A stretch of 64,000 nucleotides of DNA from Panopea generosa (lineage: Eukaryota > Mollusca > Bivalvia > Adapedonta > Hiatellidae), in the NCBI GenBank assembly GCA_029582155.1, contig CM055897.1:14994482-15058481 (forward strand), read 5' to 3'. The notes under the pieces are model-generated. The model saw nothing but the letters and a program-made list of their open reading frames with translations. It was not told the origin of the DNA and searched no databases. Positions 24,321 through 35,012 of the stretch are shown here, one piece after another; position 1 is the first letter of the stretch, and every line of letters begins with the position of its first letter. A program made the position numbers and the translations under genes.

Positions 24321-24506
24321 TTGGGGGAGAAATGGAACAAATGGAAATGGCTGTACAAGAATGATTCTCATGGTCAGAAATTTGGAGCGATTGAAGAAAC
24401 TAGATACCATTGGCATGGCATTTCACGATGCATGCTTGTAGATGATTATTTTTTAATTACAAGTGAGTGGAAGAAAGGCATTGAGTTTGCACACAGAGGA
24501 CCCTAA
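24321..24506 (+). pseudogene. Possible N-terminal part of a hAT-like transposase relic
   Basis: A 61-codon frame containing KWLYKNDSHGQKFGAIEE, a Cys near residue 37, and KKGIEFAHRGP. The layout (W-hydrophobic-K-x-D-x-x-G, a Cys, then K-x-G-x-x-x-A-H) loosely recalls the BED-type or U-shaped zinc-finger front of hAT-like genes. Only one Cys of such a finger is visible. Its position 400 bp ahead of a clear hAT-like relic on the same strand is the main support. Confidence 0.3.
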
Positions 24507-24903
24507 CCACAAAAACACCAATTAGAACCGACAAATCAAACCATGTAGGTGGTTTGTTTTGTGTCTAGCTGGCAAAAGGCTGTACTATGAACACAGACAT
24601 TAGTCAATATGTGTCACAGTACCCAACCCACCTTTGTCTTCTCTCGTTATATAGGCCTTGAATACAATGGGTTAGGGGGATTATGAATTTTGTCTCACGA
24701 CCTAGTGGACCGTATGCCAATTTTTTTGTGTGATGCAAGTGTATTAAGTAATGGGTTCCAGTATTTTTTTCTTTGCCTGTATGTCTTTCACAAGTTTTTT
24801 TCAATTACAGAGAGAGAGTTGCACAGATCAAGGTCATCTTAGATCTTGAGCAAAAACTGCAAGCCTTTCTCCCTGGCCGGAGACCTGCCCAGCTAAGTCA
24901 AAC

Positions 24904-25331
24904 ATGAGTGAGGATAAGACCACAATATACAGAACAAGTGCATCTGACATAAACACACATGGTGTAGCTAAATGTTTTAAGGAAGAATCGAAACAAGAGT
25001 TAAAAACAACAAATTATCGTTAAATATGGAAGAGGCTGCAAACAACAAAAATGACAAAATTCTGAATATTATTGTCTGGTACTGATTCAGGTAGAGTGGT
25101 AATTGATCATCTTGGTTCCAGGACGCAGAAAACGTTTCAACAGCTCCAAATATTCTGGAGTCAACAAAAAGAGTTCTGAAACAGTATAAGATTGACTGGG
25201 ATCAGATTATTAGCATGTTGATGGACAATTGTAGTACCATGAGAGGGGTGAAAGGTGGAATGGAAGACCAAATTCAACAGAAGAACATGGATGGACATGT
25301 ATTGTTCTTTTTAAACCAGTTCATAGCTTGA
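24904..25331 (+). pseudogene. hAT-like transposase (or domesticated relative) relic
   Basis: Plus-strand translation gives MSEDKTTIYRTSASDI from 24904. After a frame change come LSLNMEEAANNKNDKILNII, then GRVVIDHLGS, then from 25143 ESTKRVLKQYKIDWDQIIS followed by MLMDNCSTMRGVKGGMEDQI, ending at a TGA at 25329-25331. The DNCSTMRG motif preceded by a W-x-x-I stretch is characteristic of the hAT-like transposase family that carries 'DNCxxMRGxxxGxE'. At least three frame changes and one stop interrupt it, so it is dead. The downstream 'HHxHNAAK' part expected in the family is absent. Confidence 0.65.
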
Positions 25332-26165
25332 CGTTTAAGACTTAATGTGAATTAATAAAAAAATCATTCAGAATAGTCCATGTTCTTCATATATTATAAC
25401 AGGTATTCTTTTCTAAATAGAAACCAAAAATGAAAAAAGGCTCTGACAAAAATAAGAACAGTGAAACATGAGAGAGGAAGCTGACAGAAGTTTATTTACA
25501 ATGTCTTTTATTAATATAATAAACTTGCATTTATTTGAGAGTTTGGGCTATTTCTAAACTTTCTTTATGTATTCAGGTATAATAATAACATACATAATTA
25601 TATATATATATGGTTCCTGGTGTTGAGTACATCTTTATAGTGTAAAGTAGCACACTTTTCTATATGAAAAGAGATCCAGGTTCAAGTCCTGGTGGAGACC
25701 TCAACACTTTAAACCATTGTACAACATAAACACTTTGACTTAATTCTGTCAGACATAACCATTACATGAATACTATTGCTGTATAATACATACTCCACAG
25801 ACATTAAACTAGCATTTTGTTTTTCATCGGCTGTCCTGAAAACTCAGAATTGTACTATCATTCCTGAAATAAACACACCCCAACTTACAGATCAAATCAT
25901 TTTTACTATCTTCATTTCATATATCCAAAACAGATTTGCATTGTGTAGTATAAAGCCTCTAACAGATATCCTTAGTTGGGATTGAACCAACATCTTCCGT
26001 CTTAAAGATAGATGCACTTCATTGTTCTATAAGGATGCATTTAGAAGCTATATATAAGCACAGCACAGAAACTATAATTATTTACATGACTATATACATT
26101 AATAATGTTATATTTATACACATTAATATTTTTAAAATGAAACTCTTTACTGATATTTTAAGTGT
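25332..26165. other. Non-coding, with one tRNA-like tail
   Basis: No gene recognised. A tRNA-like segment is annotated separately at 25618-25705. Confidence 0.35.
25618..25705 (+). repeat. Degenerate tRNA-like sequence
   Basis: A good T arm (CCAGGTTCAAGTCCTGG) followed by TGGAGACC, and an anticodon-like hairpin CTTTTCTATATGAAAAG. The 5' half is disturbed by an insertion-like stretch and its first bases do not pair with GGAGACC. It is a tRNA pseudogene or SINE head, not a working gene. Confidence 0.45.
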
Positions 26166-26804
26166 TACCGTATATTCCCTAATTAACGCCCCTAGGGGGG
26201 TTTATAAAAGATAAAAAAAATGCAAATTTAACACCAGTTAAAAATACAATAAAACCAATAAACCCTTGGAAAAAACCTTAAATCCGGTTTAAATCCCCGA
26301 AAAAGTGGTTCAGAATTATTTGAGAGTGAATGAAATAATCGACATATGATGAAAAAAAGCTGAAAATCTGCATGAAATTGCTAGTCTGCGTACTGGAATA
26401 TCTGAATTTATGGTCAATGTACTCTTTACTCTAAATCACTTGGACGCTTGTTCTTATCAACGTGGAACAATGAGCTTTCAGCATACACAGACTAACCGCA
26501 TTTTCCGACGTTTTGTAATGTTTTAATCGGCAGACGGTATTTTTACTAGTTTTAAACAGCAAATATGGGGAAGTGTTTATTCAACCAAAAGTGGTTAAGT
26601 GGTCACCCAAAATATAAACAATGGGTTAAAGAGTTTAAAGGTTATAAACACTCCGTTAATTGTCTGTGTAACAAAATAATCGATCACGCAAAGGTGGGCG
26701 AATACGCACTCAACTCGCATATACGTTTTATTTTTTAATTTTCCAGAAAAATAGGCAGGGGACGTTTATTAGAGTGGGGGTGTTTTATAAGGGAATATAC
26801 GGTA
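26166..26804. mobile_element. Non-autonomous DNA transposon, 639 bp, perfect 15-bp TIRs
   Basis: The left end TACCGTATATTCCCT (26166-26180) and the right end AGGGAATATACGGTA (26790-26804) are perfect reverse complements. The outermost TA on each side fits a TA target duplication. Subterminal sequence is also partly inverted (AACGCCCC on the left, GACGTTTATTAGAGTGGGGG on the right). The interior has no transposase frame, so mobilisation would have been in trans. Confidence 0.8.
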
Positions 26805-26997
26805 TATAATTATCACGACTTACCAGTTGTATAACTGTGTAATTTAGATTTGTTGTATGAAGACATAATATGAAAAAATAATCAAAGTTTACTTAAAAAG
26901 CGTAATAAATTACAATGGTAATGTCTAAAAAAGGTAATAAATAAGGAGTACATTTTGTAAAAAAACATACAATGTAACGGGACGAGAAATTATACTG

Positions 26998-27071
26998 CCA
27001 GTCCGGGACTTGAACCTGGGATCTTTCGCTTACAGGGTGAATGCTCTACAGACTGAGCTAGCCGGACTGCT
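26998..27071 (-). repeat. tRNA-derived repeat (degenerate tRNA-Thr/Val-like)
   Basis: On the minus strand: TAGCTCAGTCTGTAGAGCA (A box), a hairpin around CCTGTAA, and CCAGGTTCAAGTCCCGG (B box). The T stem has one mismatch and the acceptor ends pair poorly (about four of seven). The sequence that follows (GGCAGTATAATTTCTCG) looks like a SINE body. A partial direct copy of its head and flank (CTGAGCTATACGGACTGCTG) lies at 27114-27150, from a local duplication. Confidence 0.6.
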
Positions 27072-27641
27072 GTCATACATCTCTCTCTCTCCTAACAGGT
27101 TACATACATCAACTGAGCTATACGGACTGCTGACATACATTTCTCTCAGCATAGGGCAATATCGCGGTACCAGTTCACGAAAATGGATCTACAGTTGAAA
27201 TAATCTTGTACAAGCATGAACAGTTTATCACAGCTGGATACCCTTTCACATTGTGGTTGTGCCAAAATTAGAGTTGAAGGTTGTGGGGAGGGGTTAAGGG
27301 AGTGCTTAATATAACTGTTTTCAGGTGTATATTTATATTAATATGTATAATATAAATATTATCAGTAAACTCTATAGAATTTTATATTCTGAATATATTG
27401 CCAACAAAAATTGCCCCTGTAATACACCAGGCAGAAAGAAATAATATATCAATACTGATTTTATAAATAAAGATCTTTACAAGTGTTTGAGTTATAAACA
27501 CACATATTGCCATGGAATAAATAGTAAATGAAAATAATTATTTGACTGATTGACACTCAGAGGACACTGTGATTGTCTTTCCAGCATTTTTCCATTTGCA
27601 ATAATTAACTACAAAGATAATTTAAATGATGAATGGTGAAC

Positions 27642-28390
27642 TTCAATTTGCTTTCCAACTTGTTTACACATGGACAATCATGCTATTTCATATATCAAAA
27701 CAATGCTCAGGACCTATTATTTAATTACATACAGTTAGGCTCAACATGGGTAGCATGTGTACTTTATAGTTTATAATAGCAGGAACAGCAAAATTTCAAT
27801 CAAGTGTATGCATGTATGTGTAAAAATCAAGTTAATTTGGCCAATATTTTGACTATCATAACAAGTCACTTGAAGTGATACATCAAAATGATGAGAAATA
27901 GTTGCCGCTCTCTTAACTGCAACTAAATAGAATGTATCTGATGCGCAAAATATTAAAAATTAAAATGTTTAAACTGGACGGGGTCTTCAGATTTCAACTG
28001 TTTCTCTCTAAAAGTTGCTGCTCAACTAGTTTACACATGGACAATCATGCTATATAATATATCAAAACAATGCTCAGGCCGTATTTTTTAATTACATATA
28101 GTTGAGCTCAACATGGGTAGCATGTGTACTTTATAGTTAGCAGAAACAGCAAAATGTCAGTCTTTAACAAGGGTATGCATGCATGTACAAAATTCAAGTT
28201 ATTTCGGCCAATATTTTGACTATCTTGACATATGATACATCAAAATAATGGAAATTACATTTTAATTTGCTGCCATTATATATAGTGTGTATGATGTGCA
28301 GGATACAAAATTAATTTAAAATATTAAAACTGGATGGGGTCTTCAAATAACGACTGTTTCTCTAAAAGTTGTTGCCCAACTATTTTATGC
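27642..28390. repeat. Tandem duplication, 367-bp unit, two copies
   Basis: TTTACACATGGACAATCATG occurs at about 27663 and 28030. The two units stay alignable throughout, with shared blocks such as CAACATGGGTAGCATGTGTA, GGCCAATATTTTGACTATC and GGGGTCTTCA. A short third start (CAACTATTTTATGCACATTC) follows at 28378. The function of the unit is unknown; it may be a transposon with long internal similarity. Confidence 0.85.
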
Positions 28391-28431
28391 ACATTCCATA
28401 TGATCAAGACATAAACCATTACAATACTTAC

Positions 28432-28694
28432 TAAAGCCAGTTGAAACGTACGAGTTGGGCATGACTTCCCATAAATGGAACCATAAAATTATTTATAAAA
28501 TCTGATAAAATATGACACATCGGGTGGAGAAATGCATCACAGTTCACCGACTGAAAATGCGCGTTTTCTTCACTTAGTCCTTTCAGAGATATGTTATCAT
28601 ATATCAAACTAAAGCTTAAGTTTTGCTTCATCAGCGGCTTAAATTTGGATAACAGAATCATATTCATATTGACGCAGTTGTGAATCTTTGTCAT
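28432..28694 (-). CDS. Candidate first coding exon, unidentified protein
   Basis: An open minus-strand stretch from an ATG at 28694 runs to a strong splice donor (TTTA/GTAAGTAT, intron starting at 28431), about 87 codons. Composition is protein-like, with a conserved-looking second half (CDAFLHPMCHILSDFINNF). A GC-richer segment lies just upstream (28700-28925) and could be a promoter or 5' UTR. I could not find the next exon below 28431, where the 367-bp repeat lies, and I do not recognise the protein. It could be a chance frame beside a chance donor. Confidence 0.3.
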
Positions 28695-28699
28695 TTTTT

Positions 28700-28925
28700 A
28701 CCTAGCGTTTGCTGTTTACATGTGTGGTTCCCCGCTATCCAAAGAACGCTTCATGAGAACGGAAACCTATCACATTAGCGCATACCGGGCCCTAGAATGC
28801 GAAGGCAACGCCGAGAGCATTTTGGGTCCGAGAACCAGGCTACCACAAACTGTACTACCACAACGACGCCCATGTCAGGGACGACTATCACTGCAACACC
28901 CATGCAATGGCTTATTTACATGACA
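28700..28925. other. Local GC-rich, CpG-containing island
   Basis: Noticeably richer in G+C and CpG than its surroundings. On the plus strand one frame stays open for about 50 codons (about 28793-28944) and includes VREPGYHKLYYHNDAHVRDD, followed by a stop. It may be a relic exon, or a promoter region for the minus-strand exon at 28432-28694. No decisive splice sites were seen. Confidence 0.3.
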
Positions 28926-31557
28926 TTTTAAATTCGTGCTAGATGGCACCTAAAATTTAAACATCACGCGAAAAGCCATGACACAACATTTACGACAAAA
29001 TTTACGTGTAAATAGAACCTCTACAATCTTATGGTAAACTTTCACACGCTGAGCGAAGTTATTCGCAATATAACTAAACTTGTACTTTAGTTATTACTAA
29101 CTAAATTTTCTTTTAAGTTTCAATTTTAAGCGGAATAGTTTCTTTAATAAATTGGTTTAATCTTTAAATGATCCAATCTTATTAAAAGAGTCACATGATT
29201 TCATTTTGATTTCAATCCGATTTCAATTAATCCGTTAAGCACAGAGGCGATCCAGGATTTCAGTTTAGAGGGGTGCAACACAAAATGTGAACGGGCACAC
29301 ATGTTTTTTTCTGTAGAAATATAGTGAATTTTAATAAAATATAGAAGTGCCATGGATACAGGCTTACACGTTAGAAAAATTGTTTCATTTAGAAAGAGTC
29401 CGAATGACATTAAGCAGTATTTAAGTGCTGTCTATCCCCGGAATGGGGATTTCTTTTAAAGTTTACCACTCCAATTTAAATATCGATTTTGTCCCATTTT
29501 GATTTATTTGGCATATCAAATCATTCGAATGTTTTTATTTATTAATGATAATGTGATGTTGTTTATCCATTTTAATACTTAATCTATTTTTTAAAACATT
29601 TATAGCGTTGTTGTTTTTTTTATATATTCCCTTCAACCTGAGTATGTCATCGCTATGAGTTTTGCTTATTTTTAGAGAACTTGAAGGAATTTTCAAAGTG
29701 ACTGTTCTGGATGGTCTAAGTCGTATGACATTATACAATCATATAATCTCGTTTTCAAAATCGCTGCCAAGTTCGCAGTTACTACTATATTAGAAAAAAC
29801 ACAAACAATAATAGACGTTGTCATACAGACCATTTCTAGTATTGTGTTATGGCTAAATCACTCCGTCCCTCTCAAATATGCTGTTGTTCAATTTTGTAAA
29901 GTGTAATATTTAATTGCGTAATCGTTTTTTGAGTACAAAACAGTTACTGCAGTGAGCGTAATTATAATATATAAGAATATGTCTCATCGATTTCATTGAA
30001 ATTTACGATGGGAAGGAGATGGGCGTCGGAGGTTTAGATACCATACATTACCACACCGTACAGTACCAATTGTAGTGTACCTGTGAGTTATATTTTAACT
30101 ATTCAAAATGATCATTTTGAAGTTTACAATCTTCCCACGATGAATGGTCACATAAAGCAATACTTAACATGTTTGATAAAGGTACTCGAGAATACAACTA
30201 CCATAACCATGTATCACAATGGATATAACAAATATACTAAAAATCATCAAAACACTTTAGTTCTGGGGTTTATTTTATGAATATAACTGTTTTTTGTGTA
30301 TAAAACTGTCGATTGTTTCTGACAACTTCTTTCGTTTTTGATGTAATAATAATTTAAAATAGAGAATTTGGGGCATTTGACTTACAAATATGATCATTTA
30401 CTGAAATAAACTTTTACACAAATAACGTTTAACCTACTATCTAGCTAAAGCTTTAAATAGAAATTGCAAAAACCCAGCTAAAGCTATTAATAAATTTGTT
30501 TAAGTGCAGTAGATTTATTAATGAAAGAATACGTTTATTTACCGAAGTTCAAAATTATATATAACGTACTCGCCGTTTCATTTTAAATTAATATGTGCAT
30601 GTCCCCTGAGATGTTGATGTTTGAAGTGTAGGTTATGGGCAGGGCAGGCGAGGGTAGGAACCAGGCAGGGACGTTGGGTCGGAACGGCAGGGTAGTGATG
30701 ATGTTATTCTTCTCATATTCCTTTTTTTCTTCTCATTTTCGCTTCCTTCAATTTGAAGTATTTATTTGTTTTCTACCGCCATTTTAGTTTAATAAACGTA
30801 ATATGTAACGCTGTGGGAAACCTATAACTAATGCCGGAATAACTGGTAGTCCAACCCAATTGCTTTTTTCATGATTATTATGCTACTGTTCATATATATG
30901 TGTATTGCTTAATGAAGCTTGCAATAAGCTATTATTAAACTTAAACTATTTATAAATATCGGAAATACCCCCGACCGTCGTATAATTAGAACATTCAGGG
31001 TCAGATCAGTTAGCATTTGGTGCAGGTAAATCGAGACTTGGCTAATTTATTTATATACACACTTAGTCTTAAATAAGTTTTGAAATGAGTATTGAATTAA
31101 AAATACCAAATTGGGATTTAGATATCCCATGGCTAATTTTAATTCGTGTATAAATAAAATAATGCATATTCTGGAAAATATTTATTTGGGATGTTCATGC
31201 AAATTAAACTAGGTAGGTATTGTAACAATCGATGGTTTTAGAAAAGAAAATATCACATGTGGCTTGATCAATTTATTTTATAAGAGGAAGTGCATCATGA
31301 GGAAGTGATAAGAAGTGAATCTGAGACTTATTCTGATTGGTCATTATTGATGAGCAATATATGCCTAGCAGAGCATGTATCTATTTATAGATAGAATCAA
31401 GTACTGAGAGTAAGACATAGTAAATATGTTACAGGTATGGGGAAAATGCTTTTTAATAATAAGAACTCGAGGTACTAAAGGTGGAATTGCTATTAGACGC
31501 TATTCGGTGTTGTAAGTATAGTGTAATGCGTCTATTTTAACTCAACATTTTTTTCAG
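28926..31557. other. Long non-coding stretch
   Basis: AT-rich. It contains a fragment at 29241-29320 related to the GGCGGATC MITE at 16675 and a G-rich patch at 30635-30700. Short frames on both strands (60-70 codons) show no family or splice support. A TATA-like TTTATAGATAG occurs at 31384, but no clear first exon follows. Confidence 0.4.
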
Positions 31558-31684
31558 TTATATCGCAAATACTGGTACATTGATGTGTGGAGCACCTCAA
31601 TACGATTTCGGTGTTCTTGGCGAAGGCTTTGAATGTTGCGGAATAAAAACGTATCATCCACACAGCGACACTTTCAAAGTATAA
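31558..31684 (+). pseudogene. Orphan galaxin-like exon
   Basis: A strong acceptor (ATTTTTTTCAG/T) is followed by about 41 open codons: YIANTGTLMCGAPQYDF, a short Gly-rich link, then GFECCGIKTYHPHSDTF, ending at a TAA at 31682-31684. A GTATAA that could serve as a donor overlaps the end (after 31678). CG-x3-Y and CCG-x3-Y are the hallmark spacing of galaxin repeats and match exon 3 of the minus-strand gene at 34708-41759. The orientation is opposite to that gene. No signal-peptide exon or partner exon was found upstream, so it is either part of an incomplete second gene or a dispersed relic. Calling it a pseudogene is cautious. Confidence 0.5.
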
Positions 31685-31799
31685 TATGAGAAAGCGGAAC
31701 ATGAGCGTGTGCAGGTACCAATTATTTACGATGATACATGATATTCTACAACTTGTTCCAAACGGTACATTGGTCAATGTCTTTACAATGACATTTCGA

Positions 31800-31985
31800 A
31801 GTGGAGCGTGTAGTCCAGTGGTAGAGCATCGAACCCATGATCGGAGGGTCGAGGGTTCGATTCTCTGCCACGGCTATGTGTGGTGCCCTTGAGCAAGACA
31901 CATTTCTACCCAGGAAGACATCGAACGTGATTTGTCCAAATTGTAAAAAACTGGTTTCACAATCGATATAAAGGAATAAGTTTAA
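31800..31985 (+). mobile_element. tRNA-derived SINE, family 1
   Basis: Head GGAGCGTGTAGTCCAGTGGT with loop CCATGATC and B box GGGTTCGATTC, then body GAGCAAGACACATTTCTACC and CAGGAAGACATCGAACGTG. The tail CAATCGATATAAAGGAATAA precedes TTTAAAT. It is the best-preserved head of the three family 1 copies and lies about 115 bp after the orphan galaxin-like exon. Confidence 0.8.
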
Positions 31986-32873
31986 ATTACAATGAAACTC
32001 CTACCTACCTACATATATACAACATGCAATGTGATTCCTCCATCAGATTGTCCTTGCTGATCTTACAGTGGGGTCATTTAAAAATCAATACATTGTTTCA
32101 TTTGTTAAAACATAAGACATTTTATACCAAGTGAGTTTTCCACAAATGGATGAATATGTATGGGTATATATCTTAAGCGACTTGACCTTCCTTTCAACGA
32201 TGGCCATCCCGAAAACCGGGATACACGTTTCCTAATTTGCACTGTAATCTTATCTGCTCCAAAGGATGCATCTGTTTTGTTAATATGTATACTCGTCCGT
32301 TTGTTTGTAGCCAGAAAGTTGCTGCTAGCGAGCACGCAATAACGCCGCGACAAATCTAATTTAATAACATAACTCTGAATTCTACTCACAGAACCCAAAA
32401 TGATTTTGTTTTAATGACAGAGTCAACTTCATGATTGCTTAACCTCTTCTAACTTTATTGACACAAAGTTAAGGCATTTACAGAAATATGGTTTCTATTG
32501 GTTAAATCTTCAGCAGGAACATGTTGCTATAAAACTACATGTGCCAAGAAGCTGTGGTAGGATATGGCATTTTGCATGTTAAGTAAGAGTCTCGAATGTT
32601 TGCGGCGTTCTTTAAGATGTGGTAGAGAGAAAACAGTGGGTTTTTTTCTTGAACAGTTACTGTTCTCACCAGATTAATCGGACAGTTCACACGTAACATA
32701 CCCCGACACCTTATGATATGATTAATCAATAAAAAGAGATATATCAGTCAAAACATCGTATAATTAATTGATCTCAGTTGATTGATTCTTGCTGGCGGTC
32801 GGTCTCTGAAGCAATTTTTATCATACGAAATACATACAAAACTATTTAATTTGAACTTTAATCTGAAGCGGGG
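31986..32873. other. Non-coding spacer
   Basis: A 97-codon minus frame (32105-32398) and a 60-codon plus frame overlap each other; neither shows a known family. CTACCTACCTAC at 32002 is a tiny repeat. Confidence 0.35.
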
Positions 32874-32945
32874 TCCTTCCTGTTTGAGTGGTCAAAGGCG
32901 CTGTCTCAAGGTTCGAGTCCAACAACAACTTTATGTGAGGATCAT
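32874..32945 (+). mobile_element. SINE family 4, head fragment
   Basis: TTTGAGTGGTCAAAGGCGCT and GGTTCGAGTCCAAC followed by AACTTTATGTGAG match the head of the Leu/Ser-tRNA-like SINE at 61540-61783. The body is missing, so it is truncated. Confidence 0.6.
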
Positions 32946-33350
32946 CAAATAAGCGGTTAGTTGGTTCTCTTTGTTCATTTATTTGTTGAAGTGTTATGAT
33001 ATATTTACAAACCGATATTCATATTACATTGTCTGTCAATATTATAAAATGCTAAATGAAATAAACATGTGTATAAATATACCCATTTGGTTGTTGCTCC
33101 CGGAAAGTTACGCTCTGTTTTATGTGAGAATTGCCGCTTACTAGCTTTGTGGTACTAACATAAAACAAGAAGATCGAATGATCGTAAAATCTGCATTTAT
33201 TAACAAAATGAATAAAACTGAGAAAAGTCAAATTATATATTAAAAAAAAATGAGAAAAATATCTAAACATACCCATAAACACCAACTTCACCATCCGCAC
33301 GTACACACGCATACACGCACGAACACACATACATATAGACATGGACACTG

Positions 33351-33458
<108 letters not shown>

Positions 33459-34104
33459 ACAAGAGACAATCCCATCACATGATGGTCCTACATCGCTCAC
33501 CTGTGTCATTTGAGACCATATAAAATAACTGATTTGTGAAAATTCAAGGCATACAACTTGGACATATATCAACAAGTTGTCAGATGTTTTATGTTTTTGC
33601 AACTACTTTGTAAATCCGATGTATATTCAATGAAAATGAAAGTGCTAGTACGCACGCAACATAACGTTTACAGAACAGAACAGAACAGAATTTTATTCAA
33701 CAAAACTTACATATACAGTTTTTTTCGTTATTTACACAAACAATACATACACGCAGCTATACGAGAGTGAACATAAATATGTTACATACATGAATATATT
33801 TCAAAATAAACCAAACAGTTACAATGCACACTTACAAATCAAATTGCACTTTAAAGCATTTGATCTTTGTTTAAATGCCTTTTTAAAAAATACAGCTAAT
33901 TTATAGACGAACATCAGACGGCATACAACAGGAATAATCAGAAATAGTCACCTTGAGGTAGTAATGAATTGAAGCAAATGAACATCACATCATAGCCATT
34001 GATCTACAATGAACATATTTCGTGAATCCCTTTGAATAGCTGACATATTGAATTGTGGGCGGTGTCAAAATAGACTTATCACCTATTAAAGGTGATTAAT
34101 TCCA
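33459..34104. other. Non-coding spacer
   Basis: No gene recognised. It contains a short AGAACAGAACAG repeat at about 33670. Confidence 0.4.
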
Positions 34105-34280
34105 AAAAAGTTCGAGTCTAGCTCGCTCAAAAAACTTTATGTGAGAAATTTCCAGTTACTTGCGGAAGTTCTACTCAGTCTGACTCAGGCTGAGGTCTTC
34201 CTCCACCTGTAAAATTGGATATATATATAACCTGAAATGTGCTGAAAAATGGCGTTAAACCCCATTAAAAAAATAATAAT
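34105..34280 (+). mobile_element. SINE family 4, 5'-truncated
   Basis: Starts within the B box (AAGTTCGAGTCTAGCTCGCTC) and runs through ACTTTATGTGAGAA, TTACTTGCGGAAG, CAGGCTGAGGTCTTC and ATATAACCTGAAATGTGCTG, to GGCGTTAAACCCCATTAAAA. It lies downstream of the 3' end of the galaxin-like gene, in opposite orientation. Confidence 0.8.
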
Positions 34281-34602
34281 AATTCCAAATATTAATTTAA
34301 TCAGCGTCTTATAATAATGTAACACACATTTACACTAGATGTTGATTATTAGGGAAATGTTTCAAGTCAGTCGCCTGCAACTATGGAAGGCGTTCGCCAA
34401 ACAAGAATTGCAATGTTGTAACAAGGGAAATAACTCTTCACGAAATTAACCTTTTACTTCATATGGACTCCTTTGAACACCTTTAATATATAAGGCGTCT
34501 AAAAACAGTGTAGAACCAGTTCTGATTACTCGTAACAAGCAATCAGAACAGGTTCCGCACTGTTTTCTGCTCTATCAAAATAAATTGGTCAAATGCATTA
34601 AT

Positions 34603-34608
34603 TTTATT
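34603..34608 (-). promoter_or_regulatory. Poly-A signal of the galaxin-like gene
   Basis: AATAAA on the minus strand, about 100 bp past the stop codon at 34708-34710, at the expected distance for a short 3' UTR. Confidence 0.6.
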
Positions 34609-34707
34609 AATGGAAATTGACTATGTGTGGCTTTTGAGTTTAGAAGAGTCCAGTTAATAAAGAGTTAAGACAACTTCACAAATATACTTCACACATGTCT
34701 ACGCTCG

Positions 34708-35012
34708 TTATCTTTTGCAATTGTTGCTTATGAACATTTTATATCTACGTTTCCCTCTATGATGTTCCGGTACTTTATAAACAATGTCCTCAAGGTTCAG
34801 GTAAAAGTTCCGATTGTTTGTATAATTTAACTTTGATCTTATGAAGAAGGCACTGCCTGTCAGCTTCTCAGTTGGACTGTAGCTGTCGTACGGAACGTTA
34901 ACATCTGTTCTAACATCTGTTTTACCAGATCGTATGAGTATTAAAATAGATTCAAAGAAAGTCTCCTCGGCGGAATCAATCTTCGTTTTTATTCGTAACA
35001 GATATTCGTAAC
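34708..35012 (-). CDS. Exon 5: NTR-like C-terminal domain and stop
   Basis: Acceptor ATTTTTCAG/GT; 305 bp giving 100 complete codons, then TAA at 34708-34710. Contains YEYLLRIKTKIDSAEETFFE, ILILIRSGKTDV, LTGSAFFIRSKLNY, FYLNLEDIVYKV and a basic end with one Cys (NNCKR). The beta-strand-like pattern and its length resemble the C345C/netrin module. The usual internal Cys residues are absent, so the fold is a hypothesis. An NYT glycosylation site is present. Confidence 0.7.

Noticed and set aside
25618..25705. Functional tRNA gene
   Set aside because: Good T arm but a disrupted 5' half.
26998..27071. Functional tRNA gene
   Set aside because: The acceptor stem pairs poorly, the T stem has a mismatch, and the 3' flank looks like a SINE body.
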